Shown here: in pieces, positions 15,532 to 24,002 of the stretch
Layout: each line of letters opens with the position of its first letter
Position numbering within the stretch: position 1 is the first letter of the stretch
Assembly (NCBI RefSeq): GCF_000519085.1
Contig: NZ_KI912577.1
Span: 4,272,035 to 4,336,034 of the forward strand
Direction: 5' to 3'
Length of the DNA: 64,000 bases
Source of the DNA: Methylobacterium sp. 10
GTDB taxonomy: Bacteria; Pseudomonadota; Alphaproteobacteria; Rhizobiales; Beijerinckiaceae
The notes under the pieces: generated by a model
The model's database searches: none
What the model was told of the DNA's origin: nothing
What the model saw: only the letters and a program-made list of their open reading frames with translations
Made by a program: the position numbers and the translations under genes

Positions 15532-17754
15532 ATGAGCGACAAGACAGACGAACAGACGGGCGGGTCCGAGGACGCGCCCGAGACCAATAACGTTTCCGGC
15601 GAAGCGTGGTCCCCGGCGACTGATGCGGGCGTGCCCGGACCTTCCGCCGAAGAGCAGCCGGCCCCGCGCCGGGCCGCGCCCGCCAGGGGCGGCGACGCTC
15701 CCCTGCGCCGCAAGGCGGCGTTGCCGCGGCCGGCGGCCAAGGCCGCGGAGACGGCCGCCGCCGGTGATTCCGATGCGGCGACGCCCGAGGGCGACCGTAT
15801 CGCCAAGGCCATCGCGCGCGCCGGCATCGCGTCCCGCCGCGACGTCGAGGCGATGATCGCCGAGGGCCGCGTCACCCTCAACGGCAAGGTCCTTACCTCG
15901 CCTGCGATCAACGTGACGGATGCGGACGAGATCACCGTCGACGGCGAGCCCCTGCCCGCCCGCGAGCGGACCAGGCTGTGGATCTATCACAAGCCGCGGG
16001 GTCTGGTGACCACGGCCCGCGACCCGGAAGGGCGCCAGACCGTCTTCGAGGCCCTGCCCGAGGACCTGCCGCGCGTCGTGGCCATCGGCCGTCTCGACAT
16101 CAACACCGAGGGCCTGCTGCTGCTCACCAACGACGGCGGCCTCGCCAAGGTGATCGCGCATCCGGATACCGGCTGGCTCCGGCGCTACCGCGTCCGCGCG
16201 CACGGCGACACGAACCAGGCCGAGCTCGACAAGCTGCGCAAGGGCGTCACCATCGACGGCATGGATTACGGCCCGGTGGACGCGGTCCTCGACCGGGCCT
16301 CGGGCGACAACCTCTGGCTGACGCTCGGCCTGCGCGAGGGCAAGAACCGCGAGGTCAAACGCATCCTCGAACATCTGGGTCTGGCCGTGAACCGGCTGAT
16401 CCGCCTGTCCTTCGGCCCGTTCCAGCTCGGCGACCTCGAAGTGGGCCTCGTCGAGGAGATCCGCACCAAGGTGCTCAAGGAGCAGCTGGGCCCAACCCTC
16501 GCCGACCAGGCCGGCGTCGATTTCACCAGCCCCAACCGCGAGCCCATCGCCCCGTTCGGTTCGCCGAAAGCGGCTCAGCAACAGACCAAGCAGCCCGCCC
16601 GCAGCGCCTCGGCGGCCGCGGCGAGGAGTGCTGGCCGGAGCTACGACGACGCCCCGCGCGGCGGTGAGCGTGGTGGCGACCGCGACCGTGGCGGCGACCG
16701 CCCCCTGCGCAGGCCCGCCGAACCCGCACGGGTTCCCACCGGCGGCAACAGCGCCGGCCCCCGCCGCTCGGTCTGGCGCGCCGAAGAGGCCGTGCCGCAG
16801 GAGGATGGTCCGCGCCGGGTCAAGATCCCCCGTCGTGGCGCCGATCCCAAGGCCGAGCGTGAGGCCTCCGCTGCCCGAGGCCGCGAGCGCGTGGGCGCGA
16901 TCAATACCGGCGAGCGTCGGGTTCTGGTGGAGCGCCTGAAGGCGAGCCCGCAGGAGCCGGCCCCCGAGCCGCATCGCCGCGACCGCGGCGCCCGGCGCGA
17001 CGAGACGGGCGCCGCCGAGCGCCCGGTCCGGACGCTGCGCCAATCCGATGCCAAGGCGGCCCGCCGCGAGGAGACCGATGCCCGGCCGCCGCAGCGCCGG
17101 TTCGACGGAGATTCCAGGCCCCCGCGCAGCGATGCCAGGCCCCCGCGCAGCGATGCGAGGCCCCCGCGCCGGGACGATGCTCCGCGCGGCGGTTTTGGAC
17201 GGCAGGACGGTGCCGAGCGGCGGGGTCCGCCTCGTGGCGGCGACGAGCGCCCCCGCAGCTTCAAGCCTCGCGACGGCGGCGGCTTCAACGACCGGGCAGA
17301 GCGGCCGGCCTTCAATCGCGGCGAGCCGCGCGGGGACAAGCCGGCGGGATTCCGCAGCGAGAAGCCGGCCTTCAATCGTGGCGGCGACGATCGTCCCGGT
17401 GGCGGGCGGCCGGGCGGGTTCAAGCCGGGCGGTTTCAAGGGAGCGGGCTTCAAGGGCCGCTCCGACGACCGCCAGGGCGGCGACCGTGACATCGGCGCCG
17501 AACGCTCGGGCGCCGATCGTGGCGGCTTCCGCCCGGGTGGCAAGCCCGGTGGGTTCGGAAAGCCGGGTGGGTTTGGCAAGCCCGGCGGATCGGGCAAACC
17601 CGCTGGGGCCGGAAGGCCGGGCGGCTTCAAGGCCGGTGGTTCGTCCCGTCCCGGCGGTTCGGCCAAGCCTGGTGGGTTCGGCAATCGCGGCGGTGGCGCG
17701 GGCGGTAAGCCCGGTGGCGGCGGCGGACGTCCGCCCCGCGGCGGCTCACGGTGA
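15532..17754 (+). CDS. rluB: 23S rRNA pseudouridine synthase (RluB/RsuA family) with long RG/G-rich tail
   Basis: Pseudouridine synthase of 740 aa. Order: a low-complexity Ala/Pro/Glu head (1-85), an S4 RNA-binding domain (about 87-135, 'RIAKAIARAGIASRRDVEAMI'), and the catalytic domain (about 148-330) with the nucleophile Asp189 in GRLDINTEG and the 'LREGKNREVKRILEHLGL' motif. From about 370 to 740 the protein is disordered and rich in Arg, Gly, Pro and Asp, with tandem peptides such as RPPRSDA and GGFGKPGGFGKPGG. E. coli RluB is about 290 aa, so well over half of this protein is extra. The stop codon overlaps the rsmD start (GTGA at 17751-17754), so the two rRNA modification genes are coupled. 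Confidence 0.9.
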   Translation: MSDKTDEQTGGSEDAPETNNVSGEAWSPATDAGVPGPSAEEQPAPRRAAPARGGDAPLRRKAALPRPAAKAAETAAAGDSDAATPEGDRIAKAIARAGIASRRDVEAMIAEGRVTLNGKVLTSPAINVTDADEITVDGEPLPARERTRLWIYHKPRGLVTTARDPEGRQTVFEALPEDLPRVVAIGRLDINTEGLLLLTNDGGLAKVIAHPDTGWLRRYRVRAHGDTNQAELDKLRKGVTIDGMDYGPVDAVLDRASGDNLWLTLGLREGKNREVKRILEHLGLAVNRLIRLSFGPFQLGDLEVGLVEEIRTKVLKEQLGPTLADQAGVDFTSPNREPIAPFGSPKAAQQQTKQPARSASAAAARSAGRSYDDAPRGGERGGDRDRGGDRPLRRPAEPARVPTGGNSAGPRRSVWRAEEAVPQEDGPRRVKIPRRGADPKAEREASAARGRERVGAINTGERRVLVERLKASPQEPAPEPHRRDRGARRDETGAAERPVRTLRQSDAKAARREETDARPPQRRFDGDSRPPRSDARPPRSDARPPRRDDAPRGGFGRQDGAERRGPPRGGDERPRSFKPRDGGGFNDRAERPAFNRGEPRGDKPAGFRSEKPAFNRGGDDRPGGGRPGGFKPGGFKGAGFKGRSDDRQGGDRDIGAERSGADRGGFRPGGKPGGFGKPGGFGKPGGSGKPAGAGRPGGFKAGGSSRPGGSAKPGGFGNRGGGAGGKPGGGGGRPPRGGSR

Positions 17755-18308
17755 GGATCGTCGGCGGCGACCTGCGTGGCCGCCGCCTCGCCACCCCGAA
17801 ATCGGACGCGATCCGGCCCACGTCGGACCGCCTGCGCGAGGCGCTCTTCAACGTCCTCGCCCATGCCTATGACGACGCGGTGGCGGGCGCGCGGGTTCTC
17901 GATCTCTTCGCCGGAACCGGGGCTCTGAGCTTCGAGGCCCTGTCCCGCGAGGCGAGCTACGCCCTCCTCGTGGACGAGGGGGCGGAAGCACGCGGTCTGA
18001 TCCGCGAAAACATCGACGCGTTGGGCTGCGCCGGCAAGACCCGGCTGTTCCGCCGCGATGCGACCAGGCTCGGCCCCGCCGGCACCAGCGGGACCTTCAC
18101 CCTCGTCTTCTGCGATCCCCCCTACAACCGGGATCTCGCGCCGGCCGCTCTCGCCAGCGCGTCCCAGGGGGGGTGGCTCGCCCCCGGCGCCCTGGTGGTG
18201 GTGGAGGAGGCGGCCGGCGCCAATGTCGCGCTGCCGCCCGGTTTCACCGAGCTCGAACGGCGAGTCTACGGCGACACCGCCCTGGCTTTCGCGCGCTTCC
18301 AGGCCTGA
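17751..18308 (+). CDS. rsmD: 16S rRNA (guanine(966)-N(2))-methyltransferase
   Basis: RsmD methylates G966 of 16S rRNA. The 185 aa protein opens MRIVGGDLRGRRL, the family signature, continues 'IRPTSDRLREALFNVL', has the SAM motif I 'VLDLFAGTGALSFEALSR', and the N6/N2-methylase active site DPPY in 'VFCDPPYNRDL'. It starts at a GTG that overlaps the rluB stop. The coupling makes sense: both enzymes modify rRNA. Confidence 0.95.
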   Translation: MRIVGGDLRGRRLATPKSDAIRPTSDRLREALFNVLAHAYDDAVAGARVLDLFAGTGALSFEALSREASYALLVDEGAEARGLIRENIDALGCAGKTRLFRRDATRLGPAGTSGTFTLVFCDPPYNRDLAPAALASASQGGWLAPGALVVVEEAAGANVALPPGFTELERRVYGDTALAFARFQA

Positions 18309-18374
18309 TCCTTCGGCCCTGCGGCTCCGGCGCGCGCCGGGAACCCTGGGGCATCGCCGCCGCGTTGCCCCGGC

Positions 18375-19508
18375 ATGGTCCTCGATGACACCACGCGCGA
18401 TCCCGTCACGGCCGAACCGGCGAGGGCCGAGACGGTGGATGCTCCGCGCGATTCCCGCCTCTGGCGCCCCCGCCGTGTCCTGGTGACGCCGGCGGCCCTG
18501 GACTACGCCCATGGCCGCGCGATGCTGGCTCGGGCCGAGGCGCTCGGTCTCCCGGTGGAGCGCCTGAAGAACAACCGCCTCACGGGCCTGCGCGGCGACG
18601 ATCCGCGCCGCGCCTATCGCGAGGCGAAGGCGACCCTCGCCATCGTGGTGGCGCCCCCGAGCAAGCTGCGGCTGCAGCCGATCCCACCCAGTGCCGACTG
18701 GCGCTTCGATCTCGCCGAGGGCTGCCCGGCCCATTGCCAATACTGCTACCTCGCGGGCTCCCTGTCCGGCCCGCCGGTGACGCGGGCCTACGCCAATCTC
18801 GACGCGATCCTTCAGAACCTGCCGGCCTATCTCGGCCAGGGCGGCGTCACCTCGGCCCAGGCCGGCCGGATCGAGGAAGGCACCACGTTCGAGGCCTCAT
18901 GCTATACCGATCCCCTCGGCATCGAGCACCTGACCGGCTCCCTCTCGGCGGCGATCACGCATTTCGGCGCCTGGGACGCGGCGGTGCAATTGCGGTTCAC
19001 CACGAAATTCGCTGCCGTAGAACCCCTTCTGGCTTTGCCCCATCGGGGCCGGACCCGCGTGCGCTTCTCCCTCAACGCCCGTGCCGCCGCGCGCTACGAG
19101 GGCGGTACCGCCAGTCTCGACGCCCGCCTGCAGGCGCTCGGCGCCATGGCCCGCGCCGGCTACCCGGTCGGGCTCACCATCGCGCCGATCATCGCCGTTG
19201 CCGATTGGCCGGACGCCTATGGCGGCCTCCTGCGGGAGGTGGCCGATGCGCTGTCCGGCGTATCCAGCCCCGATCTCACCGTGGAACTCATCACGCACCG
19301 GTTCACCCCGGGGTCGAAGGACGTGCTCTAGGGCTGGTATCCCGGCTCCGACCTGCCGATGCGGGAGGACGAGCGCAGTCGCAAGCTCACCAAGTTCGGC
19401 TCTGTGAAGTATGTCTATCCGCGCGATCTCATGCGGACCATGCGCGAGACGATCACCGCCGCCGTCGCGCGCGAACTCCCCTTCGCCCGGATCCTCTACT
19501 GGACCTGA
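18375..19508 (+). pseudogene. spore photolyase-like radical SAM protein interrupted by in-frame TAG
   Basis: Radical SAM protein of the spore photoproduct lyase (SplB-like) family. The intact reading frame would encode 377 aa. The cluster motif CxxxCxxC is C117, C121, C124 in 'EGCPAHCQYCYL', followed by 'SCYTDPLGIEHLTGSL' and 'LRFTTKFAAVEPLL'. A TAG at 19329-19331 follows HRFTPGSKDVL. The same frame then continues GWYPGSDLPMREDERSRKL and ends 'ELPFARILYWT' at a TGA (19506-19508). The missing part is the family's C-terminus. A leucine codon probably stood at the TAG (TTG to TAG). The shortened 318 aa product keeps the cluster but lacks about 58 residues. Either a recent pseudogene or a readthrough case; the former is more likely. 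Confidence 0.85.
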
Positions 19509-19551
19509 TCGGCCGATCGGCCCGATGTCGCGCCCGTCGAATGTTCCGGAT

Positions 19552-19956
19552 TCAGGCCGAGTCCGTCTCGCCGCCCGCGTCGAAGCGGCTTCGCGCGGCA
19601 TGGATCGCGGGCAGGTTCGCGAAGGCCCAGCTGCCGAGCGCCTGGACCGGTACCTGGAGGGAGCGGCCGAGGTCGGTGAGTTCGTAATCCACCCGGGGCG
19701 GGATCGTCGGCGTCACCGTGCGCGAGACGAGGCCGTCGCGCTCCAGGCCGCGCAGGGTGAAGGTGAGCATCCGCTGCGAGACGCCGCCGATGATCCGCTT
19801 CAACTCGTTGAAGCGCCGGGGGCCGTCCGTGAGCGTCATCACCACGAGGATGCTCCACTTGTCGCCCACCCGCGCCAGCACGGTACCGACCACCCGGCAA
19901 TCGCCGGGGCGGTGAGATGGCTGTGCCTCGGTTACCTCGCTGTGTCCGGGTTCCAC
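19552..19956 (-). CDS. HxlR family transcriptional regulator
   Basis: Winged-helix regulator of 134 aa. The family pattern is clear: 'CRVVGTVLARVGDKWSILVV', 'RRFNELKRIIGGVSQRML', 'LRGLERDGLVSRT', 'PPRVDYELTDLG'. Cys20 lies at the N-terminal position where redox-sensing HxlR proteins (YodB, HypR, QorR types) carry their reactive cysteine. It is divergent from azoR, and a perfect 11-bp palindrome lies between them. I infer that it represses azoR and responds to quinones or other electrophiles, as known members do for azoreductase genes. Confidence 0.92.
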   Translation of the reverse strand: MEPGHSEVTEAQPSHRPGDCRVVGTVLARVGDKWSILVVMTLTDGPRRFNELKRIIGGVSQRMLTFTLRGLERDGLVSRTVTPTIPPRVDYELTDLGRSLQVPVQALGSWAFANLPAIHAARSRFDAGGETDSA

Positions 19957-20000
19957 GAATGTGCCTCCTTGCGCGTGTGCCGCGCCGGTTATCTATAGCG

Positions 20001-20025
20001 CCTCGGTATCATTCTGATACCGAGG
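20001..20025. promoter_or_regulatory. palindromic operator between HxlR gene and azoR
   Basis: Perfect inverted repeat: CCTCGGTATCA (20001-20011), spacer TTC, TGATACCGAGG (20015-20025). It ends 7 bases before the azoR ATG and 44 bases from the regulator start, so a bound dimer would block azoR initiation. The likely binder is the divergent HxlR protein; this is inference from position and symmetry. Confidence 0.75.
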
Positions 20026-20032
20026 ATCGAAC

Positions 20033-20644
20033 ATGAACCTTCTGCACATCGACAGCAGCATCCTGGGCGAGCATTCAGTCAGCCGCGCCGTCTCGGCCGC
20101 CATCGTCGCCCGCCTCCAGGCGGGGGCACCGGACCTCAAGACGACCTATCGCGATCTGGCCGCCACGCCGATCCCCCATCTCTCCGGCGCCTATCTCGCG
20201 GGCCATCAGCCGAACGCCACCAACACTCCCGACATCCAGAACGACGTCGCGCTCGGCCGCGCGGTGCTGGCGGAGTTCCTGGCCGCCGACATCGTGGTGA
20301 TCGGCGCACCGCTCTACAATTTCACGATCTCGACCCAGCTCAAGGCCTGGATCGACCGTATTCTCGTGGCTGGCCAGACCTTCAAATACACCGAGAGCGG
20401 CGCCGTTGGTCTGGTGCCCGAGAAGCGCGTCATCGTCGCCGTGGCGCGCGGCGGCCTCTACGGTACGGGCTCACCCGCCGCCTCGGCGGAGCATGCCGAG
20501 ACCTATCTGCGGGTCGTCCTCGGCTTCATCGGCATCACCAACCCGGAATTTATCATCGCCGAGGGGATCGCCCTCGGTCCGGAAGCCCGCGAGAAGGCCC
20601 TCGCTGCGGCGCTCGACGCCGCCTCCGCGCTGCCGACTGCCTGA
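20033..20644 (+). CDS. azoR: FMN-dependent NADH-azoreductase / quinone reductase
   Basis: Flavodoxin-fold AzoR, 203 aa, reducing quinones and azo compounds with NADH through FMN. Visible motifs: 'LLHIDSSILGEHSVSRAVS' (phosphate loop), 'IVVIGAPLYNFTISTQLKAWIDR' (the classic APLYNF flavin segment) and 'VAVARGGLYGTGSPAASAE'. Length is typical. Its upstream region holds the palindrome attributed to the divergent HxlR regulator, which suggests induction by electrophiles. Convergent with mutL. Confidence 0.95.
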   Translation: MNLLHIDSSILGEHSVSRAVSAAIVARLQAGAPDLKTTYRDLAATPIPHLSGAYLAGHQPNATNTPDIQNDVALGRAVLAEFLAADIVVIGAPLYNFTISTQLKAWIDRILVAGQTFKYTESGAVGLVPEKRVIVAVARGGLYGTGSPAASAEHAETYLRVVLGFIGITNPEFIIAEGIALGPEAREKALAAALDAASALPTA

Positions 20645-20668
20645 GGACCGACGAGCCGGCGCCACCCT

Positions 20669-22633
20669 CTAGCGCCGGCCGAACAGCCGCTCGATGTCGT
20701 GGAGCTTCAATTCCACGAAGGTCGGGCGGCCGTGGTTGCAGGTGCCGGCAAAGGGGGTCGCCTCCATCTCGCGCAGGAGCGCATTCATCTCCTCGGGGCG
20801 CAGGCGGCGTCCGGCGCGGATCGAGCCATGGCAGCTCATGCGCGAGAGGATCGCGTCGAGGCGCCTTCCGAGCGGGCCGCCCTCGGTGCCGTCCGCACTC
20901 CCCTCCTCCAGCCCGCTCTCGTCGAGGGCGTCGAGGATGTCCTCCAGGAGATTGCGGGTGGACGAATCGGCCAGCGCCACGGGAACCTCGCGCACGAGCA
21001 CCGCGCCGGTGCCGAAGGCCTCGAGGGTGAGGCCGAGACGGTCGAGGTCGGGGGCGGCCGCGATCAGGCGCTCGGCATCCTGGGGCGCCATCTCCACCAC
21101 GTCGGGGATCAGGAGGCCCTGGCGCGCGATACCGCCGGCGGTCCGCTCGCGCTTCAACCGCTCGTAGACGAGGCGCTCATGGGCCGCGTGCTGGTCGACG
21201 AGGACGATCCCATCGCGGGTTTGTGCGACGATGTAGGTCTCGTGAAGCTGCGCGCGGGCGGCCCCCAGGGGATGCTCGCTCTCGGGCGGTTCGATCTCCG
21301 GCTGGCGCAGGTCGGCCCCAGGCGGCGCGAGATCGCCGGAGAACAGCGCTTGCGCCGTGTCCCCGAACCCTGCTTCCGCTCGATCGAACGTCGCTTGCGG
21401 GGCCTCGAACAGCCCCCCGCCCGCCCTGAAGGACGATGCCGGCGCATGGCCGGCGGGCGCGCCGAACGAGGGCAGCCCCGGCGGGAGCGCCGCCCTGCCC
21501 GACCAGGCCCCGCGTCCCGAATGCGCCGTCATTTCCGGCCGCGTCGTTGGTGAGGGATGGCCCGGACGCAGGGCGTCCAGGGTCCGGGCCGCGCCCGTGC
21601 TGGCGTTGCGCGCTCCGACTTGCCGCAGGGTCTCGTGAATGGCGCTGACGATGAGGGCGCGCACGAGGCCCGGCTCGCGGAAGCGCACCTCGGTCTTGGC
21701 GGGATGGACGTTCACGTCGACGAGGGCCGGGTCGCAGGTGATGGCGAGGCCGAGCACCGGATGACGGTCGGAGCTCATCGTGTCGGCATAGGCGCCGCGC
21801 ACGGCACCCAGCAGCAGGCGGTCCCGTACGGGTCGGCCGTTGACGGTGAAATGGATCTGGTTGCCCGCGCCGCGATGGTAGCTCGGCAGGCCGATATGGC
21901 CGGACAGGGCGAAGCCTTCCCGCGCCATGTGGAGCGGGGCCGAACTGGCGCCGAAATCCGGCCCCAGCACCGCCGTGAGCCGTCGCAGGGCCGCATCGTC
22001 GCCGGTCTCGGCGGAAAAGACGAGAGGGCTGCCGCTCTCGGAGCGGAGAGCGAAGCGGATCCGCGGCTGCGCCACGGCGAGGCGCCGCAACCCATCGGCG
22101 ATGGCCAGGGCCTCGGCGCGGTCGGACTTGAGAAATTTCAGTCGCGCCGGCGTCGCCGAGAACAGGTCAGTGACCTCGATCCGCGTGCCGCGCGGGCTCG
22201 GTGCAGGGCGGACCTCGCCCTTGATGCCGGCATCGACCACCAGGGTCGATCCGGTTTCGGCCTCGGCGGTGCGGCTGGTGAGGGAGAGACGTGCCACCGC
22301 CCCGATGGAGGGCAGCGCCTCCCCGCGGAAGCCGAGGGAATCGATGCGGGTCAGGTCGCCGCCGGGGAGTTTCGAGGTGGCGTGACGCTCCACCGCCAGG
22401 GCGAGATCGTCGGCGCTCATGCCGGCGCCGTCATCCACCACGCGGATCAGCCGGCGGCCCCCCGCCTCGATGGTCACCTCGATGCTGGCGGCGCCCGCAT
22501 CGATGGCGTTCTCCACCAGTTCCTTCACGGCGGAGGCCGGACGCTCCACCACCTCGCCCGCGGCGATGCGGTCCACGAGGATCGGGTCGAGGCGGCGGAC
22601 GGGGCGGAGCACGGGCGGCATTCCCCTGACCAT
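20669..22633 (-). CDS. mutL: DNA mismatch repair protein MutL
   Basis: MutL, 654 aa, couples MutS mismatch recognition to downstream repair. The GHKL ATPase motifs are complete: 'ILVDRIAAGEVVERPASAVK', 'ELVENAIDAG' with the catalytic Glu, 'VDDGAGM', 'RHATSKL' and 'GFRGEAL'. A disordered linker (about 340-450) precedes the dimerisation domain with 'DQHAAHERLVYE'. The C-terminal 'ACHGSIRAGR'-like position reads MSCHGSIRAGRRL and 'TPFAGTCNHGRPTF' ends the protein. This is the alphaproteobacterial form with the conserved DQHA and CPHGRP-like endonuclease-site features. Two in-frame ATG codons (22633 and 22621) are possible starts. Confidence 0.95.
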   Translation of the reverse strand: MVRGMPPVLRPVRRLDPILVDRIAAGEVVERPASAVKELVENAIDAGAASIEVTIEAGGRRLIRVVDDGAGMSADDLALAVERHATSKLPGGDLTRIDSLGFRGEALPSIGAVARLSLTSRTAEAETGSTLVVDAGIKGEVRPAPSPRGTRIEVTDLFSATPARLKFLKSDRAEALAIADGLRRLAVAQPRIRFALRSESGSPLVFSAETGDDAALRRLTAVLGPDFGASSAPLHMAREGFALSGHIGLPSYHRGAGNQIHFTVNGRPVRDRLLLGAVRGAYADTMSSDRHPVLGLAITCDPALVDVNVHPAKTEVRFREPGLVRALIVSAIHETLRQVGARNASTGAARTLDALRPGHPSPTTRPEMTAHSGRGAWSGRAALPPGLPSFGAPAGHAPASSFRAGGGLFEAPQATFDRAEAGFGDTAQALFSGDLAPPGADLRQPEIEPPESEHPLGAARAQLHETYIVAQTRDGIVLVDQHAAHERLVYERLKRERTAGGIARQGLLIPDVVEMAPQDAERLIAAAPDLDRLGLTLEAFGTGAVLVREVPVALADSSTRNLLEDILDALDESGLEEGSADGTEGGPLGRRLDAILSRMSCHGSIRAGRRLRPEEMNALLREMEATPFAGTCNHGRPTFVELKLHDIERLFGRR

Positions 22634-22692
22634 AGGCGAGGGCGCCGCCGCCTCAAAGCGCCGCCCGCGTCATCGCGGTGGGAAGGGCGCGG

Positions 22693-23517
22693 TCAACCGA
22701 AGGGAAAGGCGAGGCCCCGTCCGGCCTGGATCCAGGCGGTTGCGATGAGGCCACACAGGAGGCAGGCCGCCAGCGTCACGAGCACCCGTCGCCGGGGCAA
22801 GCCGAGGGCGATGAAGGAGGCGGCGGCAAGCGGCACGATCTGTTCCCCGTGCATCCCGAGGAAATGCGCGATCCTCAGATCGCCGCCCGCCCGGTTCCAG
22901 CCGAGCAGGGGCCATGCCGTACCGGTCGGGCCGACCGCATGGCCGTGGTTGGCGCTGAGGGCGATGCCGGTGGCAGCCCCGAGGATCACCGTCATGGCGA
23001 GGCCGAGAACCACCGCCAGACGCAGGCTTGGTTCGAGGCCGGGAAGCGGCCGGACCATCACCGCGATGGCCAGGGGAATCTTGGCAGCGAGCAGGGCCAG
23101 GGCCATGACCCCCATCAGGGCGTAAAGGACGGCGTGCAAGGGATCGCCGTCGTTGAAATGCGACGCCTGGGCCTGGGCGGCCTGCAGGGTGATGTAGCCG
23201 AGCTCGAACCCGCCGGCCGTGACGAGGAGAAACCGGCCGGTGCGCAAGGAGCGGGAACGGCGATGGTCCGGGCGGACGTAGCCGGTGAACCAGGCGAAGG
23301 TCAGCGCGTATAGGCCGACCGAGACGAAGAACTTCGCCGGTTTCATCCAGACGAACGCGCCGTCGATGAGCCGGCCGTCGATGAGGGGCAGTGCCAGGAT
23401 CACTGCGCCAGTCAGCAGACAAGCGAGGCCAAAGGCGGTGAGGGCGGGATCGTTCGCGCGAAGCCGGGTGAGCGCCGTGTGGCGGCGGTCTTGTGCGGTG
23501 AGGGCGGACGCGCTCAT
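22693..23517 (-). CDS. hypothetical integral membrane protein
   Basis: Membrane protein of 274 aa with about seven hydrophobic helices, for example LTAFGLACLLTGAVILALPL, 'FFVSVGLYALTFAWFTGYV' and 'LAVVLGLAMTVILGAATGIAL'. No family is recognised with confidence. Its ATG overlaps the stop of the upstream ABA4-like gene (23514-23517), so the two are translationally coupled and probably act together. The pair diverges from a TetR-type regulator that may control it. Confidence 0.8.
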   Translation of the reverse strand: MSASALTAQDRRHTALTRLRANDPALTAFGLACLLTGAVILALPLIDGRLIDGAFVWMKPAKFFVSVGLYALTFAWFTGYVRPDHRRSRSLRTGRFLLVTAGGFELGYITLQAAQAQASHFNDGDPLHAVLYALMGVMALALLAAKIPLAIAVMVRPLPGLEPSLRLAVVLGLAMTVILGAATGIALSANHGHAVGPTGTAWPLLGWNRAGGDLRIAHFLGMHGEQIVPLAAASFIALGLPRRRVLVTLAACLLCGLIATAWIQAGRGLAFPFG

Positions 23518-23963
23518 GCCCGGGCCTCCAGGCCGAGCCTGCCGGTGCTGAATCCAATGACGAGGGCGAGGAGCAGCCCGGCCGGGCCGACCAGGAAAGT
23601 GAGGACGAGGCAGGGCAGGATCAGCAGCGGCGAGAGCCCCGCTCCGGTGCCGGCTCTGGCGATCCAGGCGCCCACGAAGAGATCGAAGGCGAGATAATGG
23701 ATCCAGCCGGCGGTGAGCGCATGGTCGTCGGCGAACAGGGAACGCACCGCCTCGATGGAGTCGAATCCGCCCGTCGCGCCGCCGGCCAGCCCCACCACCA
23801 GGGCGCCGATATAGGCCACCGCCAGAAGCGCCGGCAGGACGAGGCCGACGCCGATCCAGGTCGCCCGTCGGAGTCGAGGAACGAACAGCGCGACGGCAAG
23901 GGCGATCCAGCCAAGAAAGGCGATCGAGTTGCAAAAGGAGAACAGACCGGCTGCGGAGATCAC
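23514..23963 (-). CDS. ABA4-like (DUF4281) membrane protein
   Basis: Small membrane protein of 149 aa with four helices. The sequences 'WIHYLAFDLFVGAWIARA' and 'LVLTFLVGPAGLLLALVIG' are characteristic of the ABA4-like/DUF4281 family, named for a plant plastid protein required for neoxanthin formation; the bacterial role is unknown. It starts at GTG (23961-23963), overlaps the next gene by four bases, and diverges from the TetR gene across 39 bases. Carotenoid-linked function in this bacterium would be speculation. Confidence 0.8.
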   Translation of the reverse strand: MISAAGLFSFCNSIAFLGWIALAVALFVPRLRRATWIGVGLVLPALLAVAYIGALVVGLAGGATGGFDSIEAVRSLFADDHALTAGWIHYLAFDLFVGAWIARAGTGAGLSPLLILPCLVLTFLVGPAGLLLALVIGFSTGRLGLEARA

Positions 23964-23966
23964 GTC

Positions 23967-23996
23967 TTGTCCAACCTTATCTTAACACTGTATAGA
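23967..23996 (+). promoter_or_regulatory. candidate promoter of the TetR gene, possibly leaderless
   Basis: TTGTCC (23967-23972) and TATAGA (23991-23996) are separated by 18 bases. The TetR ATG begins 7 bases after the -10 hexamer, where transcription would start, and there is no clear ribosome binding site. This would give a leaderless message. Inference from sequence only. Confidence 0.4.
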
Positions 23997-24002
23997 TCGA
24001 GC

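Noticed and set aside
17101..17750. Repeats in the rluB tail as a CRISPR or tandem DNA array
   Set aside because: The repetition follows codon register and the peptide level (RPPRSDA, GGFGKPGG), with irregular spacing; it is coding low-complexity sequence.
19329..19331. TAG read as pyrrolysine or another recoded amino acid
   Set aside because: Pyrrolysine use is not expected in this group and no pylT/pylS evidence is visible. A single base change is simpler.
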